Below, piece after piece: positions 23,470 through 34,956 of a stretch of 64,000 nt of DNA. The notes under the pieces are model-generated. The model had not been told where the DNA came from, did no database searches, and was given only the letters and a program-made list of their open reading frames with translations. Position numbers and translations under genes: made by a program. The DNA is from Chlorophyllum brunneum (Eukaryota; Basidiomycota; Agaricomycetes; Agaricales; Agaricaceae): positions 1,984,001-2,048,000 of the forward strand of contig OY756145.1 in NCBI GenBank assembly GCA_963576785.1, in the 5' to 3' direction. The first letter of the stretch is position 1. Each line of letters starts with the position of its first letter.

Positions 23470-25376
23470 GCCGCTGGAATTTTAAAAAAAGAAGCCGGAT
23501 ATGATGTCAGGCACGTGGACCAAAGTTGAACATGAGTGAGATGATGATGCTATCCAAGGACCAAGAAAAAGAGCACAGCTGAAATTCGAGGCCACAAACA
23601 TCCGTACGCACAAGATGCGCTCGGTTAACCCTTTCATGTACAGATGCACAACGTGTTGTTTTCGCACTCTGAACTTGGTGTGTAGCACAGCTCTAGTCGG
23701 CATGTCGCCAGGATCGGACCGAGCGGGAAAACAAGGACGATTACACCATGAAATTTTCACCCGAACAAATAAGCGGCAGTTGAGAACCCTTGTAATAGCG
23801 CCTGGTATTAGATCGGATTCCCCAAACACTCAAGCTCAAGCTGATACCTGCAAAGACTATTTATTTCTGATTGCCGATTCAGCTTAGGCGCCGGATAGGG
23901 TATTTTTACCTCGTCCATTGTAAAATTTGAATCCCGTAGATAGTTTCAAGTCTTTTTGTTTGGATAACCAGCACCTTCTCCGCATGCTTCACCGGAGCGA
24001 CCTGTTATTCGTTCTTCCAGCTTCGCCAGATCCAGTGTCAATGGGGAAATGCTATACATACATTCTTATCCGTCCCACTCCAGGAGACCCTGTGCTCATT
24101 TCAACGTCGGGTCGGACTATGTACTTCCGATTTTTCGTGCTGTTGTGTTTGATGTGCACTCGACACGATTTCATTTCCCTGTCAATACATGAAGTATTGA
24201 TTTTGTACTTCTTTCGGTCCTATGCAATTTATTGACTCACAAAGGCTGTGTCAATCACAAGAGACAGCACCGCAACCAGATCGCTTAGCCAAATATCAAG
24301 AATGTTGTCAAGTCCTACCTATTGAATTGTGCTCCAATCTGCATCATTCCCGTTTATCCCCCGAGCGAGTAAGGAGGAAATTCCAGAGCATCTGATGATC
24401 ATATCCAGCATTTGAACCTTCAGAAGTCTAAAGAAGACCAGGTAACCTTGACTCAGCCCGTCAGTGATATTCATCCCCGACATCGACTGGAAGTTAGGAT
24501 CCCTCTGATTACTAGGGGAAGATTTCGCTAAATGGGATATCGGCAGGGAAAGAAGCTCTAGAAGTAGGTCCCCGCATGTATGCAGCTACTCCGATGTTTA
24601 TGGGATATTCGGAAATAGACTGGGCAATGCCTTTCAAAGATGTGAGCGTCAAGTAAAGAAAAGGAAGAAAGACAAAGGGTGCCACGCTGCCGAGACTATG
24701 AAAGATACGTTAAATGAGATTATCAACCGGCCTCCTACAGTGCGTACCTGTATCGAAAGTTCGACAATGATATAACGGAAGAGTCAGGGGCACTAGGCTT
24801 GGTATTGCGTGCACATGTACTTGAGGGAACCAAGGGCTAAGAACGTCCTCACGCTCAATGCAACTGCCCTGGTAAGGCCTCTGCGAAAGCCCGGTTTGTT
24901 ACATTAATTTTGATAACGCCCTCGGGGTGCAGATTCCGGGCAGCCTGAGGCATGATTGTGGAGCAGCCAAACAAAACAGAGAAACTGATTGATGATTGGT
25001 TATGTATGTTTATTGATCACACACTTGTCCTGCATCCTCTGATGTATGAATACACCGGGAAAAAAACGAAAGCTGTAGGCTCCCTGGCAGCGAGCTTGGT
25101 CTGCGGGCTCCTACGCAATGGCTCCACAAGCACCGATACTGGCTGGACATTATCACTACTCCGCATGCTTGGGGCTTGCAATAATTACTGGCAGTTCATC
25201 TGATTGCGAGTCGGGCGGGGAACAGAGGCCTCAAGCTCGGGAGCACGGAGATCTGCGAGGACTTAATGTTTCGTCCTTGACGCTGGGAGTGCTTCAAAGA
25301 CTTCTATAATCGGGTTCACGCTAGGGGAGATACCGGATTCTGGTTCCCTATTTCTATCGCCTTCTTCACAAGAAAG
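23470..25376. other. gene-poor interval upstream of the zinc-cluster gene
   Basis: About 1.9 kb. Open frames at 23482-23829 (minus), 23927-24235 and 24952-25203 (plus) match nothing I know and lack consistent splice context. From about 24240 to 24950 there is no frame above 60 codons. No long terminal repeat or transposon motif was seen. It probably holds the PUS1 promoter on the left and a long 5' region of the transcription factor on the right. Confidence 0.5.
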
Positions 25377-28300
25377 ATGTCCACACGCCCTTCAAGTCCC
25401 TCGTACGAAGCCGGTATTGACACCCTTGGAACGCAAATGAAACGCAGAAGGGGTGCCATGCGTCTTAACTGTGCTGAATGCCGACGGTTGGTGTCCCATG
25501 TACGTCGTTCGACTCACTTCTTACATTCGTTCGTTGCTAGATTGAAGTTGCGCTGCGACAGAGCCGTTCCCTGCAGCTCCTGTGTGAAGCGCGGCTGCGG
25601 CGCTATTTGTCCCGATGTGTGTCTTCATACTGCCTCATCATGTATTACAACATTCTTATCCCCGGACAGGGCTCGCTCACAACGGGCCAGGGAAATCGGT
25701 GGGTCGACTTGTATGTGATGTGACGATTGCCTGACCCGGATATTGAGATTCGTGCTGGCTTCCACAGAAGAACTCCACGAAAAGAACCAACAACTCGCCT
25801 ACCGCATAAGAGACCTCGAGGACGCTTTACAGAGCCTATACTCAGACATATCGACGGAACCCCATCCTTTACTTTCAGAAGAGCTCCGTAAGATCAAAAC
25901 ACCCTTGCAGAGAGAACCACCTCCTTTGCGGAACAGTGGCGCACTTATAATAAATGATGAGGCACCCGGTGTAGACGCCGCAGGTCCCTCAGGATCTATG
26001 ACCACCCAAGCATCTGGAAAATCAAGATACTACGGCCATACAGCAAACTCATGGGTAAGTCCCCTTAATAATTCCTCATCTACTGCCTCTTGACATGATT
26101 TTTCAGTACTTCTTGCAAGTAAGTATTCCAATGTTTTGTTCATCTGCATCAGCGCCGATTTGACACCGACAAAGAATGGCCTGGAAGAGGAAAGAGAGGT
26201 TCCGGACGGTGTCCTTGGCAGATTTCGGACGCAGTTGCCTTTAGATATTTTAACGACAGCATCCATGATGTCTATACCAGGCTTCGCAACGGCCGGCAAC
26301 GCGAGCTTTCAAAGTTTAATGGGGTACCTGCCCTCACCACAAATTTCCTCCGAATTGCGTAATATCTACTACACCCACGCTGCTTGGATGTAAGAAGTCT
26401 ACCGGTGCTCGTTCTCTGTGATTCGCTGACTTACACACTTCAGGTACAACCCAACAACGGTAGAAATTTTCGACACCCAAGTCTATCCAGCCTTTTATGG
26501 CTCTGGCGGTAGCATGTGCACGAGCCTGGGGGATCAATCACTTCCTCACAAGCTCTCCGTGATGTTCATGATACTCGCCATTGGCTCTCTGATGGATACC
26601 ACCCTCTCCGCATACAACATCGAGGCAGAGCAGTATCATCAATTAGCTCGAGCAGCACTTTTTCAAACTTCCCTTCTTGACCTGTCTACTCATTATGCCG
26701 TACAAGCCCTGGTAGGTGGTTTTCGGCCACCTTCTGAAAAACATTGATGCGTATGATGTCTACAGTTCCTCATGAGCTATTATCTATTTTTAGCCGATCG
26801 GCATGGAACCGCTTCCGAAGCTCGATGGGTCATGATGGGCATTGCAGTCAAAATTGGACAGAGTGTGAGTCGATCAACCCCTGCTTCCATTGTTACTGGA
26901 TAACTTAGGAAGAGTTAATCAACCTCTAGATTGGACTGCGTAAGATGATTGACATAACATATGTTCTCGGAGTCTGACATCTCGCTACAGATAGGGATAG
27001 TGCTCATTGGGAATATGATCCCGCCGAAGTTCAGCACCGCCGCGAGCTGTTCTGGGAAATGTTCACGTACGATTCTTGGCAGTGTTTGACGTTTGGCCGA
27101 CCACCTTCTTTCGCTCTACCCCATATTGATTGTAGACCACCCTTCCTCAATGATAGTGGCACTGATGGACAAGTTTGTGGGTCTTGCAAATCTCCGGCTT
27201 TCCCATGACTAAAAGAGTTTCAGTCCATGCGTGGAAACATTGCTTCACTTCTGAGTGTATGAGCTTGCTACACGACCAGGCGTTTGGCACCAGAATTCCT
27301 GCGTATGCCACCATCTTGCGACTCGACGAAAAAATACGTTCGTTCCCCGTTCCTTCTGTGCTTCGCGTGCCCGGACTGGGTGACACTGACGGTACCCTTT
27401 CCGCTGGACACCCAGCCACGATTACGCTCACCCTGCAAAGGCACATCGTCCTCGCTATTCGTGAAACAAGTGGGTTCCTTCCCAGGCCCCCGTTCTCTCG
27501 TCCTTATCAGCCTTTAGATCGACTATATCTCCACAGAAGTTTCTTTGCCAAGGCCATCAGCGATTACCCAGAAGATCCCCTCCATAGTCCTTACCGTGAA
27601 TCCGTCCTAGCGGCCTACCAGTGTGCACAAACCCTTGTTGGGTTGGTGCGGAATCTATATGAGCAGCTCGAGGTCCACTGCCAAAGAATGTGGTTTTTGT
27701 GGACTCACATGTTTTCTTGTTCTGTGCGTGTTCTTGCTACTCGACTGGGAGTAATTAGTCATCCAGGCGTAGGTCTTACTGGGGTCTATCGTTACACGGT
27801 GCCCTTCCACGAGTTTGGCGCCTGCCGCGCTCGATCTATTGGATTTAGCTTGTGAACTCTTCCATAAAGCAGCCTCTGGTTTCCGAGCTACTGATGTCCT
27901 GGTATGTCGATCCATTTTTCGTGTGATTACCACTCAGGATTTCTCCGGGTCACAGGAAGTCATGCTCCACTTACAGTGCAAGGCCCACCATAGTTTGAGC
28001 GAATATCAGCGAGGGGGCGCCCGATCCAACGATCAAAATTCTACTTCGGGCTCTGGATCCATCGTCATTGGAGAAAACGATAATGATGATAACACTATGC
28101 TTCGAGGAAACGTTCAGGTAAACGCAAGGGCTGAACTGACTTCTCCCTCTGGGTCGTTGATTCCGACTTCCCTTCCTCCATCTCCTCAAACATGGGATAG
28201 CACGCAATCAACCACAGTTGAGCGTAGGCCGTCATCTGATCAACTTTCCATTGTCAGTGATCCATCCCCATCCTGTCCTAAGGGCAGTAATTCGAGCCAG

Positions 28301-28654
28301 CACGCACGATCCATCGAAGCAGAACTAATAAACCTTCCCTACTGCGGGTGTGCGGTGGATTTTGGATCTACTTATCCAAGCGACCCCTCATCTATGGCAC
28401 AACCGCACAATATGCAATACGCTGTGGGCCATGGTGATTGCACCGATGCTTCCCAGATTGCAGGCCCTTCACTCCTGGAGCAACCCCAAGTATTTTATTA
28501 TGGAGATAGACTGATGAATACGCAGTGCTTCCAAACGGATCCCGGGTTGACCATACCAGGGTCTATTCCTGAAGATTCTTGGAGGTCCTCCCGAGCTTCA
28601 GAAACCAGTGCGTACTCGGCGTGGGAACTTCTGGCTGGCTTGCAGTTACCCTGA
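25377..28654 (+). CDS. Zn2Cys6 transcription factor with fungal-specific domain
   Basis: A Gal4-class nuclear activator or repressor. The ATG at 25377 leads to a zinc cluster split by one intron: CAECRRLKLRCDRAVPCSSC-VKRGCGAIC, spacing C-x2-C-x6-C-x5-C-x2-C-x8-C. A coiled-coil dimer segment follows (EELHEKNQQLAYRIRDLEDALQ). The middle homology domain is very typical: GLHRDSAHWEYDPAE then RRELFWEMFTYDSWQ and LTFGRPPSF. The C-terminal 270 residues are Ser/Pro-rich and likely the activation part; the TGA is at 28652-28654. Roughly 900 residues. Targets are unknown. It converges with the xylulokinase gene 206 bp away, which raises but does not prove a link to pentose use. Confidence 0.9.
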
Positions 28655-28860
28655 TATCCATGGATTCTGTAGACTATTTCGGTTATTTCTGGTAAGTAGC
28701 CATTGGTTGCTTCACATTTTCAATTTCGTTCTTGCTACTGTTCCCACTATTATTTACCTTGCGTAACCTCTTTGGATCTGATTCGTAACCTTTGACTGTC
28801 TCTCTTCGTATCTAAAGAACCGTAGAACATAAGATAAAGAATCAAATATTTCATCAAGAT

Positions 28861-30752
28861 TTAGTCCAAAAGTCCCCGTCCTTTGTGTATGACTTGTTTT
28901 TCACAAGCGTCATAAGTCTCCAAGAATTGATTATAAACCTTGACGATTTCTGGTCGGGGTTCTGCCACACACGTCATACCAGGCATGACGCCGCCAGTCA
29001 TATCCTCGAATGTGCCCTTGTTGGACAACTTCCAGTGTGACCATTTGGCAAGCAAAGCACCACCAACGGCAGCAGCTTCCTTTGTTGTCGAAACATACAC
29101 TTTCATGCCGAAGATATCCTGTGGATTTTCAGCACAGGTATAAGTTGGTGTGATAGCCACCGTGTTGACTCACAGCCGTAGTTTGTCTGATGGACTGGTT
29201 AGCGGAAGAACCGCCAGTAACAACAAGTCTTTGTAAAGGCGGTGCATGTGACGGCAACATATGTGCAAGTCTCGACTTGATTGACATGAATTGGGACTCT
29301 AGAATCGCCCGAGGGTGAGCCCTCGGGGGTATCACGTCCAGTGCTGCAGGTGGCTTAACCTCCGTCTTGATCAAGGTGGTCGAAAAGAAGAAATTGCCAA
29401 GGACATTCGGAGGTATAATCTCGGGAAGGGGGAAATAGAAGCCTAGATAACCGTTATTTCCGGCTGGGGTGCCGACGACAAGTTCATTGAATTTATCCCA
29501 GTCCGCGTCGGCGTATTTGTTTCGGACTTGTTCTCGAGCTAAAGCACCGTTCTTGTAGCACAGCATGGCGATAAAACCGTCGGGAGGGTTGGTGGGGTGA
29601 GTCAGGAGATGAGAGTTGGTGAATCGCTTCGGAGGCTCGTCCGTGGGAGGGATGGAAAGAAGAAAAGTGGTCGAGGTGCCAAGGGAGAGTAAGGCATCAC
29701 CGGGAGCCGAGAGAGCGACGACTGTAGCGGGGTTGTCACCAGTGAAAGGGGCAACGGCACATTCTGTGTACAATGGCTATTCAGGAGACAAGTCCTTGGT
29801 TTCGGGATGACTGGGGCGCACCTGGGTTGAATCCCCACCTCTTTACCCAGTAGTTGTGAATCTTTCCAAGAACTTCTCCACCAGGGACGGGTTCCGGGCC
29901 CAACTTTTCTCGTAAGGTAGGACCGCCACAGACATCCAGCAGCTTGTCGTCCCATTTGCAGGTTAACACATTCATCAGATTCATGCCACTGGCATCGGAA
30001 ATTTCCACTGGTGCAATAGTGCCCAAGAATACAGAAGGAATGAAAGATGAGACCAGGGAGATACGGGCGGTTGCATCGTATAATTCTGGTTTTATTCGAC
30101 GGAGCTACGAAAACGGTACGCGGGTCAGAATCCAATGAAAAATAGGAATGAGCAGGTGGAAGCCGCACTCGGGCAATCTGAGTACCAGTGAATCGTTCAT
30201 ATGCTCTACTTCCGGATAGATCAGCGAGGATCTGTGCACCACCTAAAGCGTCTTCAAGCTCCCGGCTCTCCCTTGTAGTGGACGAATCCTGCCAGATTGG
30301 GCACCGTTGGAATGTGAAGGCAGCCGGGAACAATTGCTCCAACACCGACTTGTTAGAATCCAGATCACTCAACAACTTTTCCGCATCTTTCGACCAATAC
30401 ACCGATCCGTGTTGCTATTCAAGGAAATCAATATAGGGCCTACCTCGATTGGGAGAAAAATAAATAAACATGCCTGACCGGCACCAGATATCGCAGATAT
30501 CGAACCCAAATCTACACCTGTGTCTTTCAACCTCTGCATCAACAAGTCGATCGCCTCAACCCACATCGCCACCGGACTCGTAACCTCTCCTTCATCAGGG
30601 CCCTTCACTGCCCCGTTCGTTACACTGTACTTCTCTCCCAAATCACGATCAAAATGAACGGCTATCTCATGCTGCACATTCAAATCATCTGTAATCAAAA
30701 CCGCTTTGAGCTGCTGCGTCGATAGGTCGAGGCCAAGATATAGGGGTGCCAT
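28861..30752 (-). CDS. XKS1: D-xylulokinase
   Basis: FGGY-family kinase that phosphorylates D-xylulose to xylulose 5-phosphate, the last step bringing xylose and arabinose into the pentose phosphate pathway. The start at 30752 reads MAPLYLGLDLSTQQLKAVL, the first ATP-binding loop. Next come SGAGQ-QHGSVYW (sugar-binding region), FPAAFTFQRCPIWQDSST, SGSRAYERFTG, SDASGMNLMNV, PLSLGTSTTFLL-type ATP loop near 29690 and LVVTGGSSANQSI. The stop is at 28861-28863. About 545 residues. The intron at 30415-30473 must use a GC donor (CAG|GCATGT) to join GAGQ to QHGS. All expected family blocks are present, so the enzyme should be active. Confidence 0.95.
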
Positions 30753-31068
30753 CGTACGGAAATGTGGCTGTAGGGAGAGGTGGAAAGGATGATGGGGACT
30801 CGGAGGCTAACTGGAGCGATAGTCCTTCCAACGAAGAGTGGGTGTATTCGTTTATGCTTCATTTGCTAGTCGTTTCCCCATGTGCAATGTTCTTGGGATT
30901 ATTACTCCATCACGGCCCGCTCGGGAAAACATCATCATCGGAGTATTCTTATCTCGGCCCTAGTGTAAATAGCTTGCAAAAATCACAATAATTGTATACG
31001 TCTTAATGAAGGGTCAAAGACTTGGACGCCATACCCCCATGGGCGTGATAGGGGAAAACACACGAATG
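30753..31068. other. intergenic, xylulokinase promoter side
   Basis: Holds the 5' flank of xylulokinase and the 3' flank of the WD40 gene, both on the minus strand. No coding frame and no clear repeat. CCCCATG and CATGGGGG-like strings near 30880 and 31035 are not obviously functional. Confidence 0.5.
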
Positions 31069-32860
31069 TTATAGATGATTCAAGAGGCCCGTAAATACAG
31101 TGATTTCACCCGACGAATCACCGCTGGGTAGGGGTTGTCAGCTTGAATCTATATTCAATGGGGGGACAGAAGACTTACACAACAAGATCATGCTCCTTCT
31201 TGTAAGGATCGCCAACCGAGAAGAACCCAATGTCCGAGTTGACTTCAACGATCTTTCGGCCGTTCGATGGCGCCTCACTCGACCACATAGGATTCCACAA
31301 TCGCACACAGCCTAATCACCCACATATATTAATGGATGTGTTATTGGATGTAAAATGTATACATACCATCTTCGCCTCCGCTCAATAGAGCGTACTGGCC
31401 CGAACGCATAGTGATCCACTGTGCGTGCGTAACACCATACAAACTATTTTCCCGCGTGATGAATCGAGGGTCTTGGTGTCGGTATTTTTGCAAGACGCCT
31501 TTGCTCAGCATCCTCGAGTCATATATGTGCACCGAATTGTCCGTGCGTGCGAGAGCTAGGTATATTCCGTCGGGACAGAAAGTCATACAGGAAACCTCCC
31601 GAGCCGAAACGGTCTTGGGAAATGGTTCCAGCACAACATCTTGGACGCAATTCCTGTAGGAATGGGTGATATCGAATAAGCGCAGATAGTTCTTGTCTTC
31701 TCCTCTGGTAGCTAATGCGAGCACTGTTGGAAATGTATGAGAATAAGCACTGTATCTCAGGGTGAATGGGAAGTACCCTGGTCAACAGCCATTGCATCGC
31801 CAGCTTCATTTATATTGAACGTTAACTTTGGTTTCCCCCTGTTTACGTCAAAGGCTTTATGTACTCCACAGAAGTCGTCTTCTTGTGGCTCGGATGAGGC
31901 GTATAAGATATGTGGTCGGTTGTTATCCCAACGGATCGCCCCTGTACAATGCGTAGGGTGAGCATTTGAAACTAGATTCAAGACAGTCTTGTGTCTCTTG
32001 GCGGTAGGCTCAAGACTGGAATAAATATGCACATCTCTACAATAGGGTGGTCAGTAATCTGTAAAAGTTGCTCCTCAACCTCGATACTCACTTCACGCCG
32101 ACAGCTACAACATTGGACTCTCCGTTTCCGGGTTGAAATACAACTTCGTACGGTACCCCATTGCTATATGTATCAACTGGATATGATAGTTGTAATGTCA
32201 GGATGGATGTTGAAACTAATTGAAGGTACTACGCACGGCTATAGCCCCCCGAATATAGTCGTGATCCCTGAGGCTGCGTCCAAACGCAGACTTTCTGATC
32301 CATTCCAGCAGAAACGAAACATTGTCTTTTGAAGGCTCAATTTACATCACTTGCTGTTGCGGTGAATGGACCTTACCCAGAATTGTTGAATTTTATATCG
32401 TTTATGGAGTAGTATTTTCTGCCTAGAATAAAGCATTAACTCAATCGAGGATATGAATAGTTGGATGCTCATACCATAATCCTTCTCATTGAAATGTTTT
32501 TCGAGAAGGTAATATTGCTCATTCCAGGTAAGCAGTGAACCAGATCTGTTGTAGGGGTTGGGTTGTTCTAATACAGGATGAATATGTTGAGACTGTGGGA
32601 CTGCCGGAGGACCGACCATCTGGTTCGTCTGCCTGGCCACCTGTACAAGCACTCGCGATAGCCAGCCAACCGTAGTGCTGCTCGATCCGATTGATAGCTG
32701 TACTCAGAGGTGTTAGGATTACATTTAAATGCTATTATGCAGACATACCTCCCGGTGCGACTTTGAAAGATGCTCTTATGTGGATCGCCTTTTCTGATTT
32801 GATCTTCCCGAAAGCTGCATCTAACTTCGACCTTGAAGGTTTTTCGTGAGGCCGAGCCAT
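31069..32860 (-). CDS. WD40 repeat protein
   Basis: A beta-propeller protein of about 480 residues, probably a scaffold; I could not place it in a named family. The start is at 32860 (MARPHEKPSRSK). Repeat-like blocks: SGSLLTWNEQYYLLEKHF, GRKYYSINDIKFNNSG, CFVSAGMDQKVCVW, VPYEVVFQPGNGESNVVAVG, GAIRWDNNRPHILYASS, ALATRGEDKNYLRLFDI, MTFCPDGIYLALARTDNSVH, and a last strand DLVVVGDSSGEITVF ending at the TAA at 31069-31071. The N-terminal joins are unclear. Exon 2 reads sensibly in two frames (INRIEQHYGWLAIASA and TVGWLSRVLVQVARQ), and only the latter runs unbroken into PYNRSGSLLTW. Either an acceptor five bases upstream or one extra intron is needed. The start lies 27 nt from the stop of the upstream gene. 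Confidence 0.8.
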
Positions 32861-32887
32861 GGCTGCAGGTTCCCTAAGCCGTGATAA

Positions 32888-34205
32888 CTAATGAAGAGGT
32901 TTGTAAGTAAAAAGACTGTTGGAACCCAGTCTCCAGGGGCGTGCCTTATCCCAAATGAAGTCCTCACACTTCGGTGGCCTCAGCAGTTTCTCCGTTCTTG
33001 CCGTCCTAAAAAGCCTCTTGTGCTTCTTGTATTCGTTCTTTTTCCGACTCTCATTCAAAAGGGCCCATCCTTCGATAGCTTCAATTACGTTGTTGTCAAG
33101 GCGTGCCGGGTTTTGTTTTGGCGGCCTCCACTGCCAGATGAGCAAAATTAACAGGGTTAGTAATGTAAAGTACAAGTGATGGCAGCAACATGTGTATGTG
33201 GGGGAGACTTACGCGGGATTCATCGTGGATATCATAACCAGCGTAAATGCGTTCATATTCGTCGTTCGAATTGGCTTCCTCTTCGTCGTCCTCACCATCG
33301 CGGTCGTCGTCCTGGGGAATCGGTCGCGTATTATCCTCCACATCCATTTGGGCTCCGAAGTCATACTGTTCGACTTTTGGCTGGATCATCATGGGCGAGT
33401 TCCGTAAATCCCCTACTCCAGGTTGAATAGGTTCGGCGGCAAGTCGAGGCGTGGATAATGCCATTCGAACGGCATGCTCGAAAGGAGGTTCGTAATGCTG
33501 GGGTACAAAGTCATTGACGTCCACCAGTGCATATGATAAATTGGTATTCAAGTCCGACTCGAGTCTGGTAGCACATATTTGATTAGAGGGTCCTTGTTCG
33601 ATGAGAACAGGTTTGGGCGGGGAAGGAAGTGACCTTAGTGGTGTAGTGTGCTGAGGACGTGGCCTTTTCCTCGGAGGTTCCGACTCGTACTTCTATTCTT
33701 CAATAAGATCGGCAAGAGGTAACGAGAGTTGGTCATACCTGGGTTCTTGTCCCTAGGTTTCTAATACTAGGTCGTACAGTCGAAGGTGGACCAATGCTCG
33801 GGGTTCGACTCGCACTGGCGTTCGACCTGCATAGCCTTTAGTTCTATAAATTCCGGACGGGGTCAGTACTCACCTACTGATGCCCCCAGAAGATGCGCTG
33901 CTCGCTCGAACTCCGCTATCTGCTGGTCTGGTACCACCATGCATGTCTACTGTCCTACTCCACCTCTCCGCCTCTCTCGCCGCTCTCACCTCCTCACGTT
34001 CCTTTTTCTCCCTCCGCCGTTTGTTCATTGTTGAGTCCCATCCCATGAATGTGACCTCATTATCATCATCATCATACTTCGTCAAGTCGATTTGCGCCGC
34101 TTCAACCTTCACCTCAGCTTCTAAGTCTATGATGGATGTGAGAACCCCGTTTCTCCGAATATATGTCTCTCTTGGATCCAATGCTCGATTACGGGGATGA
34201 TTCAT
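32888..34205 (-). CDS. uncharacterised protein, upstream partner of the WD40 gene
   Basis: Not recognised. Start at 34205 (MNHPRNRALDPRETYIRRNG), stop TAG at 32888-32890. Several exons give about 360 residues. The N-terminal third is Lys/Glu/Arg-rich with a possible coiled coil (TMNKRRREKKEREEVRAARE). The middle has YALVDVNDFVPQHYEPPFEH followed by a strongly acidic run (DDDRDGEDDEEEANSNDEYE) and YAGYDIHDESR. Across an intron with matching phase the C-terminus is compact and basic: IEGWALLNESRKKNEYKK, RPPKCEDFIWDKARPW and the end SLFTYKPLH. This C-terminal block looks like the conserved part. The next gene (WD40) begins 27 nt after the stop on the same strand. A chromatin or nuclear role would suit the composition but is only a guess. 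Confidence 0.7.
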
Positions 34206-34956
34206 ATCCCATGTGCGTGTAGATAGCGATGTGGCAGTTGGGATTACCTTGTGTGTGCATTGAATTCAATCGCGCATTTGAAGTCACGTGATAGGATCAC
34301 CAGGGTTTAAATACCGGACACACAAGGCGGCTCAAAATCCTTGACCAAAATGTTTAACGTTGAACACTGATCGCATGGATTATGGATTGTCTGCGTTCTC
34401 TGGGGATTCCTGGAGTACGTCGTATGTATTAGATACTCATATATGTAAGAGTACAATGAATAAGTATTTAGCCTCTGGACGCGATTAGGTTTACCCGTAG
34501 AAGTACTATAACAGTGATTGGTATGTGTGAAAACGTGGGAAGGATCAGTAATGTAATTCAGCCTCTCGACGCGGGGGCTGGAAGGTAAGTGCAGCATTCT
34601 ACACTGAATTCGAAGACCATAAGTAACTATGACATCAATTTAGTCGACTACGCTACTACAGTCTCGGTACATCTATGGCACAACCATAAGATGAAAATCA
34701 CGAACGTACTATCATGTGGTAGGAAAAACTGAGTATAGTCAGTATCATCGAGAAACACATATCGTAGCACGGAGAGCAGGAGTTTCGGCGCGAGCTTGCT
34801 GTCTGACACTCCGTATCCAAGAAAACCAAAAGTGCCTGCACAGAATACCCGTACGGTCATTTGTTGGGTTCTAGTATAGGTGCTTGCCTTCTGTTGATGA
34901 TTACATATTCCCGTGTTGCAATATACAATACAATCCAGCACCATACAAGTTTTACC
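34206..34956. other. intergenic region with E-box and a spaced near-repeat
   Basis: Separates the unknown protein gene from TFIP11, both on the minus strand. It contains the palindrome TCACGTGA at 34284-34291 and an imperfect direct repeat AGCCTCTSGACGCG at 34470-34483 and 34560-34573 (13 of 14 equal). Small minus frames at 34307-34597 and 34648-34944 show no family signal. Confidence 0.5.
34284..34291. promoter_or_regulatory. TCACGTGA palindrome (Cbf1/bHLH-type site)
   Basis: A perfect eight-base palindrome 79 bp upstream of the start of the unknown gene at 34205. TCACGTG is the classical Cbf1/E-box core in fungi. Its position suits a promoter element for that gene, and for the WD40 gene too if the two share a transcript. 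Confidence 0.5.
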
